Shown: one piece after another, positions 35,606 through 43,893 of the stretch
Numbering within the stretch: position 1 is the first letter of the stretch
Layout of the letters: each line of letters starts with the position of its first letter
NCBI RefSeq assembly: GCF_000246945.1
Contig: NZ_BAEX01000018.1
Location: 1-43,893, forward strand
Reading direction: 5' to 3'
Source of the DNA: Myroides injenensis M09-0166
GTDB taxonomy: Bacteria; Bacteroidota; Bacteroidia; Flavobacteriales; Flavobacteriaceae
Length of the DNA: 43,893 bases
Made by a program: the position numbers and the translations under genes
The notes under the pieces: model-generated
Database searches by the model: none
The model's input: only the letters and a program-made list of their open reading frames with translations
Told to the model about the DNA's origin: nothing

Positions 35606-36668
35606 AGATGGAACAATTATAAAAGAACCTGAAGACTTTCAAATAGACAGTTTTGAAAAGCTAGTATTCTTACCTAATGCGATTTCTAATTTAGCAAAGA
35701 TAACAAGAGAACTAGATTATGTTTTAGTAATGGTGAGCAATCAAGATGGTTTAGGCACGAGTTCTTTTCCAGAAAATACCTTCTGGCCAGTACAGAATTT
35801 TATTGTCAATACGTTAGCAGATGAAGGAGTAAACTTTACTGATATTTATATTGATGGGTCATTTGAGTATGAGAATAAAGATACTCGTAAACCAGGGGTG
35901 GGAATGCTAGGTAAATATTTATATGGAGAATATGATTTGGCAAACTCCTTTGTGATTGGTGATCGACTGACAGATATACAGCTAGCAGAAAATATAGGAT
36001 GCAAAGCGATTTATATTAATGATGATAACGATGATCGCGCAGTGCTTTCTACTTTGGATTGGGAAGAAATATATCAGTTTCTAAAGCAAGAACCTCGCAT
36101 AGGAAGAGAATATAGAAAAACAAATGAAACGATTATTGATGTAGAGGTGAATCTCGATAGTGCTAAGCTATGTGAGATAAGTACAGGTTTAGGTTTTTTT
36201 GACCACATGCTAGAGCAAGTAAACAAGCACGGTGGTATAGGTTTAAAGATTGAAGTACAAGGAGATTTGAATGTGGATGAACACCATACTATTGAAGATA
36301 CTGCTATTGCATTAGGGACTGCTTTTAAACGTGCACTTGGAAATAAAAAGGCAATAGAGCGCTATGGTTTCTTATTGCCAATGGATGAGTGTTTAGCTCA
36401 GGTAGCTATTGACTTTGGTGGAAGAGCTTGGCTTGTTTGGGAGGCAGACTTTAAGAGAGAAAAGGTTGGAGATATGCCTACTGAGATGTTTTTTCACTTC
36501 TTTAAGTCTTTTTCAGATGCAGCAAGCTGTAATTTGAATATCAAAGTAGAGGGAGAGAATGAACACCACAAAATAGAATCTATTTTTAAAGCATTTGCAA
36601 AAGCTATTAAAATGGCTGTTAGCAAGACTAATAATTATAACATCCCTAGCACAAAAGGAATTATATGA
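35577..36668 (+). CDS. hisB: Bifunctional histidinol-phosphatase / imidazoleglycerol-phosphate dehydratase
   Basis: This 363-residue fusion catalyses two steps. The N-terminal HAD phosphatase has F-I-D-R-D-G-T with Asp9 and Asp11 numbered as in E. coli HisB when translation starts at ATG 35577, which is why I prefer it to the TTG two codons earlier. The C-terminal dehydratase (about 170-363) has D-E-H-H-T-I-E-D and N-E-H-H-K-I-E-S, the two metal-binding His repeats. The phosphatase lacks the Cys/His zinc loop seen in E. coli (C-x-H...C-x-C); here the place reads [15 protein letters not shown]. It overlaps hisC by 29 bases and hisH by 4. Confidence 0.95.
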   Translation: MKKKVLFIDRDGTIIKEPEDFQIDSFEKLVFLPNAISNLAKITRELDYVLVMVSNQDGLGTSSFPENTFWPVQNFIVNTLADEGVNFTDIYIDGSFEYENKDTRKPGVGMLGKYLYGEYDLANSFVIGDRLTDIQLAENIGCKAIYINDDNDDRAVLSTLDWEEIYQFLKQEPRIGREYRKTNETIIDVEVNLDSAKLCEISTGLGFFDHMLEQVNKHGGIGLKIEVQGDLNVDEHHTIEDTAIALGTAFKRALGNKKAIERYGFLLPMDECLAQVAIDFGGRAWLVWEADFKREKVGDMPTEMFFHFFKSFSDAASCNLNIKVEGENEHHKIESIFKAFAKAIKMAVSKTNNYNIPSTKGII

Positions 36669-37243
36669 TAGCAATAGTAAAGTATAATGCAGGCAATGTA
36701 CAATCGGTTCAGAATGCCATAGAACGATTAGGATATTCGACTATAGTGACTGATGATGCAGAAATATTAACATCAGCTGCCAAAGTGATATTTCCAGGTG
36801 TAGGAGAGGCTTCATCAGCGATGAGGTATTTAGAAGAGAAAGGATTAGATCAAACTATCAAAGAATTAAAACAACCTGTTTTAGGGATTTGTTTGGGAAT
36901 GCAATTATTGTGTCAATCTAGTGAAGAAGGAAACGTAAGAGGGTTAGGAGTATTTGATAATGAGGTTAAGTTATTTCCTGCTAATGATATTGTTCCTCAC
37001 ATGGGATGGAATAATCTTAATCAGCTTACTGGACCTCTTTTTGAGGGGATAAATGAAAGTGATGATTTCTATTTTGTACACAGTTATTATGCAACATTGG
37101 GAACAGATACGATTGCTGTAAATGACTATATATTGCCCTTTTCAGCAGCTTTGAACAAAGCAAATTATTACGCAGTACAGTTTCACCCAGAGAAATCAGG
37201 TAAAGTAGGAGAAGTAGTACTTAAAAACTTTTTATCATTATGA
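36665..37243 (+). CDS. hisH: Imidazole glycerol phosphate synthase, glutaminase subunit
   Basis: This 192-residue class I glutamine amidotransferase feeds ammonia to HisF. The nucleophile motif G-I-C-L-G-M-Q-L and the catalytic His-Glu in F-H-P-E-K-S are both present, as is the N-terminal Y-N-A-G-N. The start overlaps the hisB stop by 4 bases (ATGA), a sign of translational coupling. Confidence 0.97.
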   Translation: MIAIVKYNAGNVQSVQNAIERLGYSTIVTDDAEILTSAAKVIFPGVGEASSAMRYLEEKGLDQTIKELKQPVLGICLGMQLLCQSSEEGNVRGLGVFDNEVKLFPANDIVPHMGWNNLNQLTGPLFEGINESDDFYFVHSYYATLGTDTIAVNDYILPFSAALNKANYYAVQFHPEKSGKVGEVVLKNFLSL

Positions 37244-37953
37244 GAATTATACCGGCAATAGATATTATAGGTGGTCAGTGTGTACGTCTTTCTAAAGGCG
37301 ATTATGCTACTTCAAAAGTGTATAATACTAATCCAGTAGAAGTAGCAAAACAATTTGAAGATGCAGGGATAAAATATTTACATATAGTGGATTTAGATGG
37401 TGCAAAATCAAATCAAATAGTAAATGCTAAGACTATAGAACAAATTGCTAGTCAAACGAATTTACAGATTGATTTTGGAGGTGGGATTAAAACAGATAAG
37501 GATATCGAAATTGCTTTTAATAGTGGTGCTAAGCAAGTAACGATAGGTAGTATAGCTGCTAATAATCCTGAATTGTTTTTAAAGTGGCTTTTAAAATATG
37601 GCAGCGATAGGGTGATATTAGGTGCAGATTGTAAGCAGCGAAAAATAATGACGCAGGGATGGTTAGATTCAGCAGATGTTGAGGTTATTGAGTTTATAAA
37701 GTCTTATGTTGAGAAAGGAGTATCCTATACTATTGTAACAGATATTGAAAAAGACGGAATGTTATGTGGTCCAGCATTTGAATTGTATCAAGAAATTATA
37801 AGTGAATGTAAAGTCAATCTTATTGCAAGTGGAGGAATCTCAAAGTTTGAGGAGTTGGTTAGACTAAAGACACTAGGCTGTGAGGGAGTAATAATAGGAA
37901 AGGCAATTTATGAAGGAAATATAACCTTAAAACAGTTAAGTACGCTATGTTAA
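37240..37953 (+). CDS. hisA: ProFAR isomerase
   Basis: This 237-residue TIM barrel opens the ribose ring of ProFAR. The catalytic Asp near residue 8 (I-P-A-I-D-I) and the second Asp in T-D-I-E-K-D-G-M are present, with phosphate-binding strands I-D-F-G-G-G-I and I-A-S-G-G-I. It overlaps hisH by 4 bases and hisF by 7. Confidence 0.97.
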   Translation: MRIIPAIDIIGGQCVRLSKGDYATSKVYNTNPVEVAKQFEDAGIKYLHIVDLDGAKSNQIVNAKTIEQIASQTNLQIDFGGGIKTDKDIEIAFNSGAKQVTIGSIAANNPELFLKWLLKYGSDRVILGADCKQRKIMTQGWLDSADVEVIEFIKSYVEKGVSYTIVTDIEKDGMLCGPAFELYQEIISECKVNLIASGGISKFEELVRLKTLGCEGVIIGKAIYEGNITLKQLSTLC

Positions 37954-38699
37954 AGAAAAGGATTATTGCTTGTATGGATATACAAGATGGAGAAGTGGTA
38001 AAAGGCATTAACTTTATTGATATACAAAGAGCTGGCGACCCTATTGCATTAGCCAAGCGCTATGCAGTAGAAGGGATAGATGAGTTAGTCTTTCTCGATA
38101 TCACTGCTACAATAGAAAATAGAAAAACGCTTATTAGTTTGGTCAGTAAAATAGCAAGCGAAATTAATATCCCCTTTACTGTAGGTGGTGGAATAAGCAC
38201 AAAAGAACAGGCGGTGGCTTTAGTAAGAGCAGGTGCTGATAAAATCAGTATCAATTCGGCAGCAATTAAGCGCCCTGCTTTGATTACTGAAATAGCAGAG
38301 GAATTAGGTAGCCAATGTGTGGTTGTGGCTATTGACACAAAGTTTGAAGACGGAAAATGGTGGGTGTACAGCGCTGGTGGACGAATTAAAACATCTTTGG
38401 AAACAGAACAATGGGCTGATGAGGTAGCCAGATTAGGAGCAGGTGAAATATTGTTGACTTCCATGAATAACGACGGAACCAAAGAAGGTTTTGCCCTTGA
38501 TATTACAAAACAAGTAGCAAATAAGGTAACTATTCCTGTTATCGCTTCAGGGGGAGCAGGTGAAGTTAGACACTTTGAAGAGGTCTTTGAAAACACAAAG
38601 GCAACAGGAGCACTTGCAGCTAGTATTTTTCACTATGGTGAAGTAAGTGTTTCTGAATTAAAACAGACGTTGAAAAATAAAAACATAGCTATCAGATGA
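37947..38699 (+). CDS. hisF: Imidazole glycerol phosphate synthase, cyclase subunit
   Basis: This 250-residue TIM barrel uses ammonia from HisH to form imidazole glycerol phosphate and [21 protein letters not shown], the catalytic Asp in [15 protein letters not shown], and [13 protein letters not shown] are diagnostic. It is a structural relative of HisA, its neighbour. It overlaps hisIE by 4 bases. Confidence 0.97.
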   Translation: MLKKRIIACMDIQDGEVVKGINFIDIQRAGDPIALAKRYAVEGIDELVFLDITATIENRKTLISLVSKIASEINIPFTVGGGISTKEQAVALVRAGADKISINSAAIKRPALITEIAEELGSQCVVVAIDTKFEDGKWWVYSAGGRIKTSLETEQWADEVARLGAGEILLTSMNNDGTKEGFALDITKQVANKVTIPVIASGGAGEVRHFEEVFENTKATGALAASIFHYGEVSVSELKQTLKNKNIAIR

Positions 38700-39289
38700 A
38701 ATTAGATATTGATTTTAAAAAAGGAAACGGATTAGTTCCTGTTATTATACAAGATTATAGTTCGCTACAAGTTTTGATGCAGGGTTATATGAATGAAGAG
38801 GCATATCAAAAAACAATAGAAGAGGGCAAGGTTACTTTCTTTAGTCGTACCAAAAATAGATTGTGGACAAAAGGTGAGACATCAGGCAATTTTTTATTAG
38901 TAAAGAATGTAAGCATAGACTGCGATAAGGATTGTCTATTAATTCAAGTTGTCGCTATTGGCCCTACTTGTCATACGGGGAGTATTTCATGTTTTGGAGA
39001 GGTTAATGGTGATAAGGGATTTGTATATGCATTAGAGCAAATTATTAGTGATCGTATTGATAATGATGTAGAGTCATCTTATACTAATCAATTGTATAAG
39101 AGGGGAATTAATAAAGTAGCTCAAAAAGTAGGAGAGGAAGCAGTTGAGGTTGTTATTGAAGCAAAAGATAACAATGATGAATTGTTTAAAAATGAAGCTG
39201 CTGATTTATTATATCACTATTTAATATTACTGAAAGCGAAGGGATTTGCATTCAGTGATATTGAGGCTGTACTAAAAGGCAGACATTAA
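38696..39289 (+). CDS. hisIE: Bifunctional PR-AMP cyclohydrolase / PR-ATP pyrophosphatase
   Basis: This 197-residue fusion performs steps two and three. The HisI part (1-110) has the metal-binding Asp/Cys residues in I-D-C-D-K-D-C-L-L and G-P-T-C-H-T-G-S-I-S-C-F. The HisE part (110-197) has the acidic pyrophosphatase helix G-E-E-A-V-E-V-V-I-E-A and E-A-A-D-L-L-Y-H. It is the last gene of the operon and is followed by a strong terminator. Confidence 0.96.
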   Translation: MKLDIDFKKGNGLVPVIIQDYSSLQVLMQGYMNEEAYQKTIEEGKVTFFSRTKNRLWTKGETSGNFLLVKNVSIDCDKDCLLIQVVAIGPTCHTGSISCFGEVNGDKGFVYALEQIISDRIDNDVESSYTNQLYKRGINKVAQKVGEEAVEVVIEAKDNNDELFKNEAADLLYHYLILLKAKGFAFSDIEAVLKGRH

Positions 39290-39313
39290 TACTGTATTAA
39301 ATACTTGACAAAG

Positions 39314-39349
39314 AAAAAGAGGTCTCAAACACTGTTGAGACCTCTTTTT
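39314..39349. terminator. Bidirectional terminator between hisIE and purL
   Basis: A perfect 15-bp stem (39314-39328 with 39335-39349), loop ACACTG, has A-rich and T-rich ends. It serves both convergent transcripts. Confidence 0.92.
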
Positions 39350-39365
39350 ATATCTACGACTAAAA

Positions 39366-42300
39366 TTACTTAGCGTTATTTTCTTCAATCCACTTACGTG
39401 CATTTACAAATGCTTCCATCCAAGGAGAAACTTCATCTTTTCGTCCTTCTGGATAGTTAGCCCAATGCCATTGGAATAATGAACGCTCAATATGAGGCAT
39501 CATTACTAAATGACGACCAGTAGCATCACACATCATTGCTGTATTATAAGCAGAACCATTTGGATTTGCTGGATAAGCATCATAAGCATATTTAGCTACA
39601 ATATTGTATTGATCTTCTGATTCAGGTAAATTAAACTTACCTTCTCCATGTGAAATCCAAACTCCTAGGGTACTTCCTGCTAATGTTGATAACATTACAG
39701 AATTATTGTCTTGAATTGTAACAGAGGTAAAGTTACTCTCGTGTTTTTGAGAGTCGTTGTGTAACATCTTACCATGTACTTTGTGCTCAGGATTGATTAG
39801 TTCTAATTCCATGAACAATTGACAACCGTTGCAGATTCCAACAGATAAAGTGTCTTTACGAGCAAAGAAATTTTTCAGTGCAGTATTTGCTTTTTCATTG
39901 TATAAAAATGCACCTGCCCATCCTTTTGCAGATCCTAATACATCTGAGTTAGAGAATCCTCCTACAGCACCAATAAATTGAATGTCTTCTAAGGTTTCTC
40001 TTCCTGATATTAAATCTGTCATATGGACATCTTTTACATCAAATCCAGCTAAATACATAGCGTTAGCTACTTCTCTTTCTGAGTTACTTCCTTTTTCTCT
40101 AATGATAGCTGCTTTTGGTCTTGGCTTAGCGTTGTCAATAGCAGGTTTTTTACCATCAAATTGAGATGGGAAGTTAAAGTTTAAAGGTTGTACTTTATAA
40201 TTGTCAAAGCGCTCTTTTGCTTTATTGTTCTTTGTTTGTTTTTGGTCTAATAAGTACGAAGTCTTCATCCAAGTATCTCTTAGAGCAGGTACACTGAATT
40301 CAAATGAATCAGAACCATTAGTGAATTTCACAATTTCATCTGTTGTTACAGTACCTATTTTTACAGCTTCTACACCTTTATTTGCTAATGCTTTTTCAAA
40401 TGTAGCATCGTCTTTTGCCTGAACGATAAGAGCAATGTTTTCATTAAATAAAGCTTTTACAGTATCCTTTTCATTAAGAGCAGTTAAGTTATAGTCAGCA
40501 CCTAATTGCGTATCTGCAAAAGTCATTTCTAAAAGAGAAGTGATTAAACCACCACTACCTATATCGTGACCAGCAGCAATTTGTTCATTCGCTACTAATT
40601 CTTGAATAGCGTTAAATGCATTTTTAAAATAAGTAGCATCTGTAATTGTAGGAACTTCTTGACCAATTTTATTTAAAATTTGAGCAAAAGAAGAACCTCC
40701 AAGTTTGAAGTTGTCTTTAGACAAATTGATATAATAGATAGAACCAGTATTCTTTTTAAGTGTTGGCTCTACAATTTTTGTAATATCTGTACAGTTTGCA
40801 GCTGCTGATATAATAACTGTTCCAGGGGCAATTACTTCATCATTAGGATATTTTTGTTTCATTGAAAGAGAATCTTTTCCAGTTGGAATATTAATTCCTA
40901 ATTCAATAGCAAAATCAGAACAAGCTTTTACTGCTTTATAAAGACGAGCATCTTCACCAGCGTTATTACAAGCCCACATCCAGTTTGCAGATAGTGAAAC
41001 ATTTTTAATTCCTTCTTTAAGCGGAGCCCAAACAATGTTAGACAATGCCTCTGCTATCGCATTTCTACTACCTGCAGCAGGATCTACTATAGCTACGATA
41101 GGTGCATGACCTACAGTAGTAGCAATTCCCTCTTTTCCTTTATAATCTAAGGCCATTGCTCCTAAATTGTTAAGAGGTAATTGCAGTGGCCCTGTACATT
41201 GTTGCTTAGCAACACGACCTCCTACACAACGGTCAACTTTATTAGTTAACCAATCTTTTGAACCTACAGCTTCTAACTGTAATAATTGGTTAAGGTAATC
41301 TTCTACTTTTGATACAGAGTAATCCAGGTCAGCGTAGATGCGATTGACTGTCTTGTCATCCATAATTGTTTTTGGAGAACTACCAAACATATCTTCAATA
41401 GCAAAATCCATTGGCTTTTCACCTGTTGTTTTTGATTCTATTGTAAAGCGATTGTCATTAGTAATCTCACCAACTGTGTACATTGGGGCTCTCTCTCTCT
41501 CTGCAATCTTAGCTAGAGTATCAATATCTTTTTGACCAATTACTAATCCCATTCTTTCTTGAGATTCATTTCCTATGATTTCTTTTGCAGAAAGGGTAGG
41601 ATCACCTACTGGTAATTTATCTAAATTAATATGTCCTCCTGTTTCTTCTACTAGCTCTGATAGACAGTTTAAATGTCCTCCAGCACCGTGATCGTGAATA
41701 GAAACAATAGGATTGTGTTCAGCTTCTACCATTGCGCGAATAGCATTAGCAGCACGTTTTTGCATCTCAGGGTTAGAGCGTTGAATAGCATTTAACTCGA
41801 TTCCAGAACCAAAAGCACCAGTATTAGCAGAAGATACTGCTGCACCTCCCATACCTATTCTATAGTTTTCACCTCCAAGTATTACTACTTGATCACCTTG
41901 AGATGGTTTATGTTTTAATGCTTGATCTAGTTTTCCGTATCCTATACCACCAGCTTGCATAATTACTTTGTCAAAACCAAGTTTTCGAGCCTCTTCTTCG
42001 TGTTCAAAAGTTAGTATCGATCCTGTAATTAATGGCTGTCCAAATTTATTACCAAAATCAGAAGCTCCATTTGATGCTTTGATTAAGATATCGATTGGCG
42101 TTTGGTATAACCATTCTCTCTCGTTCATTGCTTTTTCCCAAGGGCGATTCTCTTCCAAGCGAGAGTAAGAAGTCATATAGATAGCAGTTCCTGCTAGTGG
42201 CAATGACCCTTGGCCTCCTGCTAAACGGTCACGTATTTCACCTCCTGATCCAGTAGCTGCACCATTAAAAGGCTCAACTGTAGTAGGAAAGTTATGTGTT

Positions 42301-43037
42301 TCCGCTTTTAGAGAAATCACAGAATCAAATTCTGTCTCTGCGTAGAAGTCTGGTTTATCTGCTGATTTTGGAGCAAACTGTGTTACTCTAGGTCCTTTGA
42401 CAAAAGCAACATTATCTTTATAAGCTGAAACGATATCATTAGGGTTCGTCTCAGAAGTCTTTCTAATTAATTTGAAAAGAGAAGTAGGTTGTTCTTCTCC
42501 ATCGATAATGAATGTACCATTAAAAATCTTGTGACGACAGTGCTCTGAGTTAACTTGAGAGAATCCGAATACTTCCGAGTCTGTTAACTTGCGTCCTAAT
42601 TTTGTAGATAATTCATTAAGATAAGTGATTTCTTCTTCATTTAACGCCAAACCTTCTTCTTGATTATATTTTGCAATATCATCAATGTAGTTAATTGCTT
42701 CAGGAGCAATATTGATTGCAAATATATCTTGGTGTAGTGCATCAAACTCTTGTAATAACATTGGGTCGAATGTATCGCAATCTTCTGCTTTTACAAACTC
42801 TTCAATGCGAATAATACCATTGATCCCCATATTTTGAGTAATTTCAACAGCATTCGTGCTCCATGGTGTAACCATTGTAGCGCGCGGTCCGATAAATTTA
42901 GTGTTGATTGTTTTTTCGTCGATGTGCTTGGCATTGCCAAATAACCAATTTAATTTTTGGATATCATCAATAGATAAGTTGTTCTCCACTTGTACAGTGT
43001 AAAACTTTCTCGAAGGGTTTTCGAAGAAATAAATCAT
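39366..43037 (-). CDS. purL: Phosphoribosylformylglycinamidine synthase, single-chain form
   Basis: This 1223-residue enzyme converts FGAR to FGAM in purine synthesis using glutamine. Domain order is standard for the large PurL: N-terminal PurS-like part, linker ([11 protein letters not shown]), two ATP-binding synthetase halves ([15 protein letters not shown]...) and a C-terminal class I glutaminase with Cys nucleophile in G-I-C-N-G-C-Q-L and a histidine-containing H-G-E-G-K-F. I start at M-I-Y-F-F-E-N-P because an exact -7 element lies at 43071-43078, across the first codons of the longer reading. The neighbouring histidine pathway releases AICAR, a purine intermediate, so convergence with his may be metabolic coincidence. 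Confidence 0.97.
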   Translation of the reverse strand: MIYFFENPSRKFYTVQVENNLSIDDIQKLNWLFGNAKHIDEKTINTKFIGPRATMVTPWSTNAVEITQNMGINGIIRIEEFVKAEDCDTFDPMLLQEFDALHQDIFAINIAPEAINYIDDIAKYNQEEGLALNEEEITYLNELSTKLGRKLTDSEVFGFSQVNSEHCRHKIFNGTFIIDGEEQPTSLFKLIRKTSETNPNDIVSAYKDNVAFVKGPRVTQFAPKSADKPDFYAETEFDSVISLKAETHNFPTTVEPFNGAATGSGGEIRDRLAGGQGSLPLAGTAIYMTSYSRLEENRPWEKAMNEREWLYQTPIDILIKASNGASDFGNKFGQPLITGSILTFEHEEEARKLGFDKVIMQAGGIGYGKLDQALKHKPSQGDQVVILGGENYRIGMGGAAVSSANTGAFGSGIELNAIQRSNPEMQKRAANAIRAMVEAEHNPIVSIHDHGAGGHLNCLSELVEETGGHINLDKLPVGDPTLSAKEIIGNESQERMGLVIGQKDIDTLAKIAERERAPMYTVGEITNDNRFTIESKTTGEKPMDFAIEDMFGSSPKTIMDDKTVNRIYADLDYSVSKVEDYLNQLLQLEAVGSKDWLTNKVDRCVGGRVAKQQCTGPLQLPLNNLGAMALDYKGKEGIATTVGHAPIVAIVDPAAGSRNAIAEALSNIVWAPLKEGIKNVSLSANWMWACNNAGEDARLYKAVKACSDFAIELGINIPTGKDSLSMKQKYPNDEVIAPGTVIISAAANCTDITKIVEPTLKKNTGSIYYINLSKDNFKLGGSSFAQILNKIGQEVPTITDATYFKNAFNAIQELVANEQIAAGHDIGSGGLITSLLEMTFADTQLGADYNLTALNEKDTVKALFNENIALIVQAKDDATFEKALANKGVEAVKIGTVTTDEIVKFTNGSDSFEFSVPALRDTWMKTSYLLDQKQTKNNKAKERFDNYKVQPLNFNFPSQFDGKKPAIDNAKPRPKAAIIREKGSNSEREVANAMYLAGFDVKDVHMTDLISGRETLEDIQFIGAVGGFSNSDVLGSAKGWAGAFLYNEKANTALKNFFARKDTLSVGICNGCQLFMELELINPEHKVHGKMLHNDSQKHESNFTSVTIQDNNSVMLSTLAGSTLGVWISHGEGKFNLPESEDQYNIVAKYAYDAYPANPNGSAYNTAMMCDATGRHLVMMPHIERSLFQWHWANYPEGRKDEVSPWMEAFVNARKWIEENNAK

Positions 43038-43070
43038 TACGTTAAGTATATTAGTTGTTGTTGTATTGCA

Positions 43071-43078
43071 CAAAAATA
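43071..43078 (-). promoter_or_regulatory. -7 promoter element for purL
   Basis: Minus-strand TATTTTTG fits TAnnTTTG exactly, 33 bases before the chosen ATG. It fixes the start at 43037. No PurR-like operator was recognised. Confidence 0.5.
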
Positions 43079-43778
43079 GGTTAAAAAATAAGAATTTAAA
43101 AATTAATATTTCGCTGTCTTTATTCTCTGATTTTTATTGTTAATCTCCTAGAAAATACAATTTTTATAGTACTCTATTTAGTATGCTGATTTATTAATCT
43201 AAAATTAGTTCAAAAGAGAGTGATGTGTATTTATATGCTTGATAGTCTTTTATTTATTTCTATTAGGCAAGTTGTGTATTATTATAATGAGTTAGAAATA
43301 CAGTATTTATTAAACATTAGTAATATTATAGTGAATTATAGTCATTCACCCACATTTTATTTTATCTGGACTATAGTATAGAATGACTAGTTTTTTTATT
43401 TCATAGAAGAAGTTGCTATCTCTTTTTTTGAGATGCTTTATCTCTCTATTTCTCATTTAAAAATATAGAATTGAGAGAGTATGGACTTTTGGCTTATTAA
43501 CGAGGATAGGCATGAATAATTTAGGGAGTTGAGCAATTGTAATGGTAATATGAAATTTAATGACATGTCACACTAGGAGTTTTTTTAAAAATTACAATTC
43601 ACTTACTATTTATTAAGAGCTATAGGTATTTAAAAATTTCGTACCTTTACATTGTTATTCAGTGTTCTAGCTGATGTTTTTAGACAAAATTACACAAATC
43701 AAAGTCCGTGTTTTCTTCTAAATTGATTGTAAAAAAGTCAATTTACAATCCCCCTTTTTTCAAATTTTTAGGTATCTA
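43079..43778. other. Gene-free right flank
   Basis: The AT-rich sequence has stops in every frame and no gene that I can support. A hairpin GATTGTAAA (43725-43733) with TTTACAATC (43742-43750), followed by CCCCCTTTTTT, could be a weak terminator or 5' regulatory structure. Confidence 0.55.
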
Positions 43779-43883
43779 ATTCGGGTTTAATCCCAGTGTT
43801 GTTCGAGGACGGTTGCAGTCTTGTTCGGGAATACCCCTGTTTTTGCTATGCGTTGCTGAGTAATTCTCGAACCCTTCTCGAAC
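43779..43883. repeat. 11-bp-periodic inverted repeat, second element
   Basis: Seven-base cores at 43779 (ATTCGGG), 43801 (GTTCGAG), 43812 (GTTGCAG) and 43823 (GTTCGGG) keep an exact 11-base register, with a degenerate unit at 43790. The opposite orientation follows at 43866 and 43877 (both CTCGAAC, again 11 apart). The pair C-T-C-G-A-A-C plus four bases plus C-T-C-G-A-A-C matches the left-end pair C-T-T-C-A-A-C at 215-232 in 13 of 18 positions. Probably the same dispersed family; it may continue past the window edge. Confidence 0.65.
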
Positions 43884-43893
43884 CAAGTCCCTA

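Noticed and set aside
38060-38596. 178-codon antisense frame opposite hisF
   Set aside because: Fully inside the conserved hisF gene; no independent signals.
43725-43761. Hairpin followed by C and T runs as an RNA gene or riboswitch
   Set aside because: A single AT-rich 9-bp stem that can also pair in an alternative register; too little to name a regulatory RNA.

Overview
The window is AT-rich DNA from a member of the Bacteroidetes, most likely a Flavobacteriaceae bacterium; Myroides or a close relative is my guess, not proven. The evidence is protein style (FISUMP and PorT-type proteins, HisIE and bifunctional HisB fusions, PurL as one long chain), the near absence of Shine-Dalgarno sequences, and promoters that fit the Bacteroidetes pattern TTG-N19-TAnnTTTG. 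I see no rRNA, tRNA, CRISPR array, transposase or phage gene.

Left part (1-13.6 kb): an 827-base gene-free flank carrying an 11-bp-periodic inverted repeat; a phytase-like propeller lipoprotein; a complete RND efflux operon on the minus strand (adaptor, AcrB-type pump, outer-membrane factor); a comM/yifB gene broken by an in-frame amber codon that also has a damaged Walker A motif; then minus-strand genes for a membrane protein, a zinc metallopeptidase, YebC and GcvT.

Middle (13.7-17.7 kb): a minus-strand operon headed by a PadR-type repressor, followed by five tandem paralogous membrane proteins. Each has a short N-terminal helical domain with a D-H...I-E motif and about four membrane helices. 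The last two share an almost identical 204-bp 5' segment and diverge after it. This resembles the PadR plus DUF1700/HAAS membrane-protein pairs of Firmicutes, here expanded to five copies, and is one of the two best candidates for a little-described system.

Centre (18.1-31.5 kb): cell-surface and small accessory genes: two secreted or lipoprotein unknowns, a large FISUMP surface protein with Ig-like repeats, a TlpA-like thioredoxin, a small acidic protein, a SWIM zinc-finger protein, two tandem outer-membrane beta-barrel paralogues, an M24B aminopeptidase, a tiny membrane HExxH protein, an alpha/beta hydrolase and a 45-residue lipoprotein.

Right part (32.1-43.9 kb): a compact, complete histidine operon hisGDCBHAFI(E), mostly with overlapping genes. 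It is preceded by a promoter, an 18-codon leader peptide with five consecutive His codons, and mutually exclusive RNA hairpins ending in an intrinsic terminator: a textbook-like His attenuator in a phylum where such devices are seldom described. A shared bidirectional terminator separates it from convergent purL. The right flank carries another 11-bp-periodic inverted repeat related to the one at the left end.
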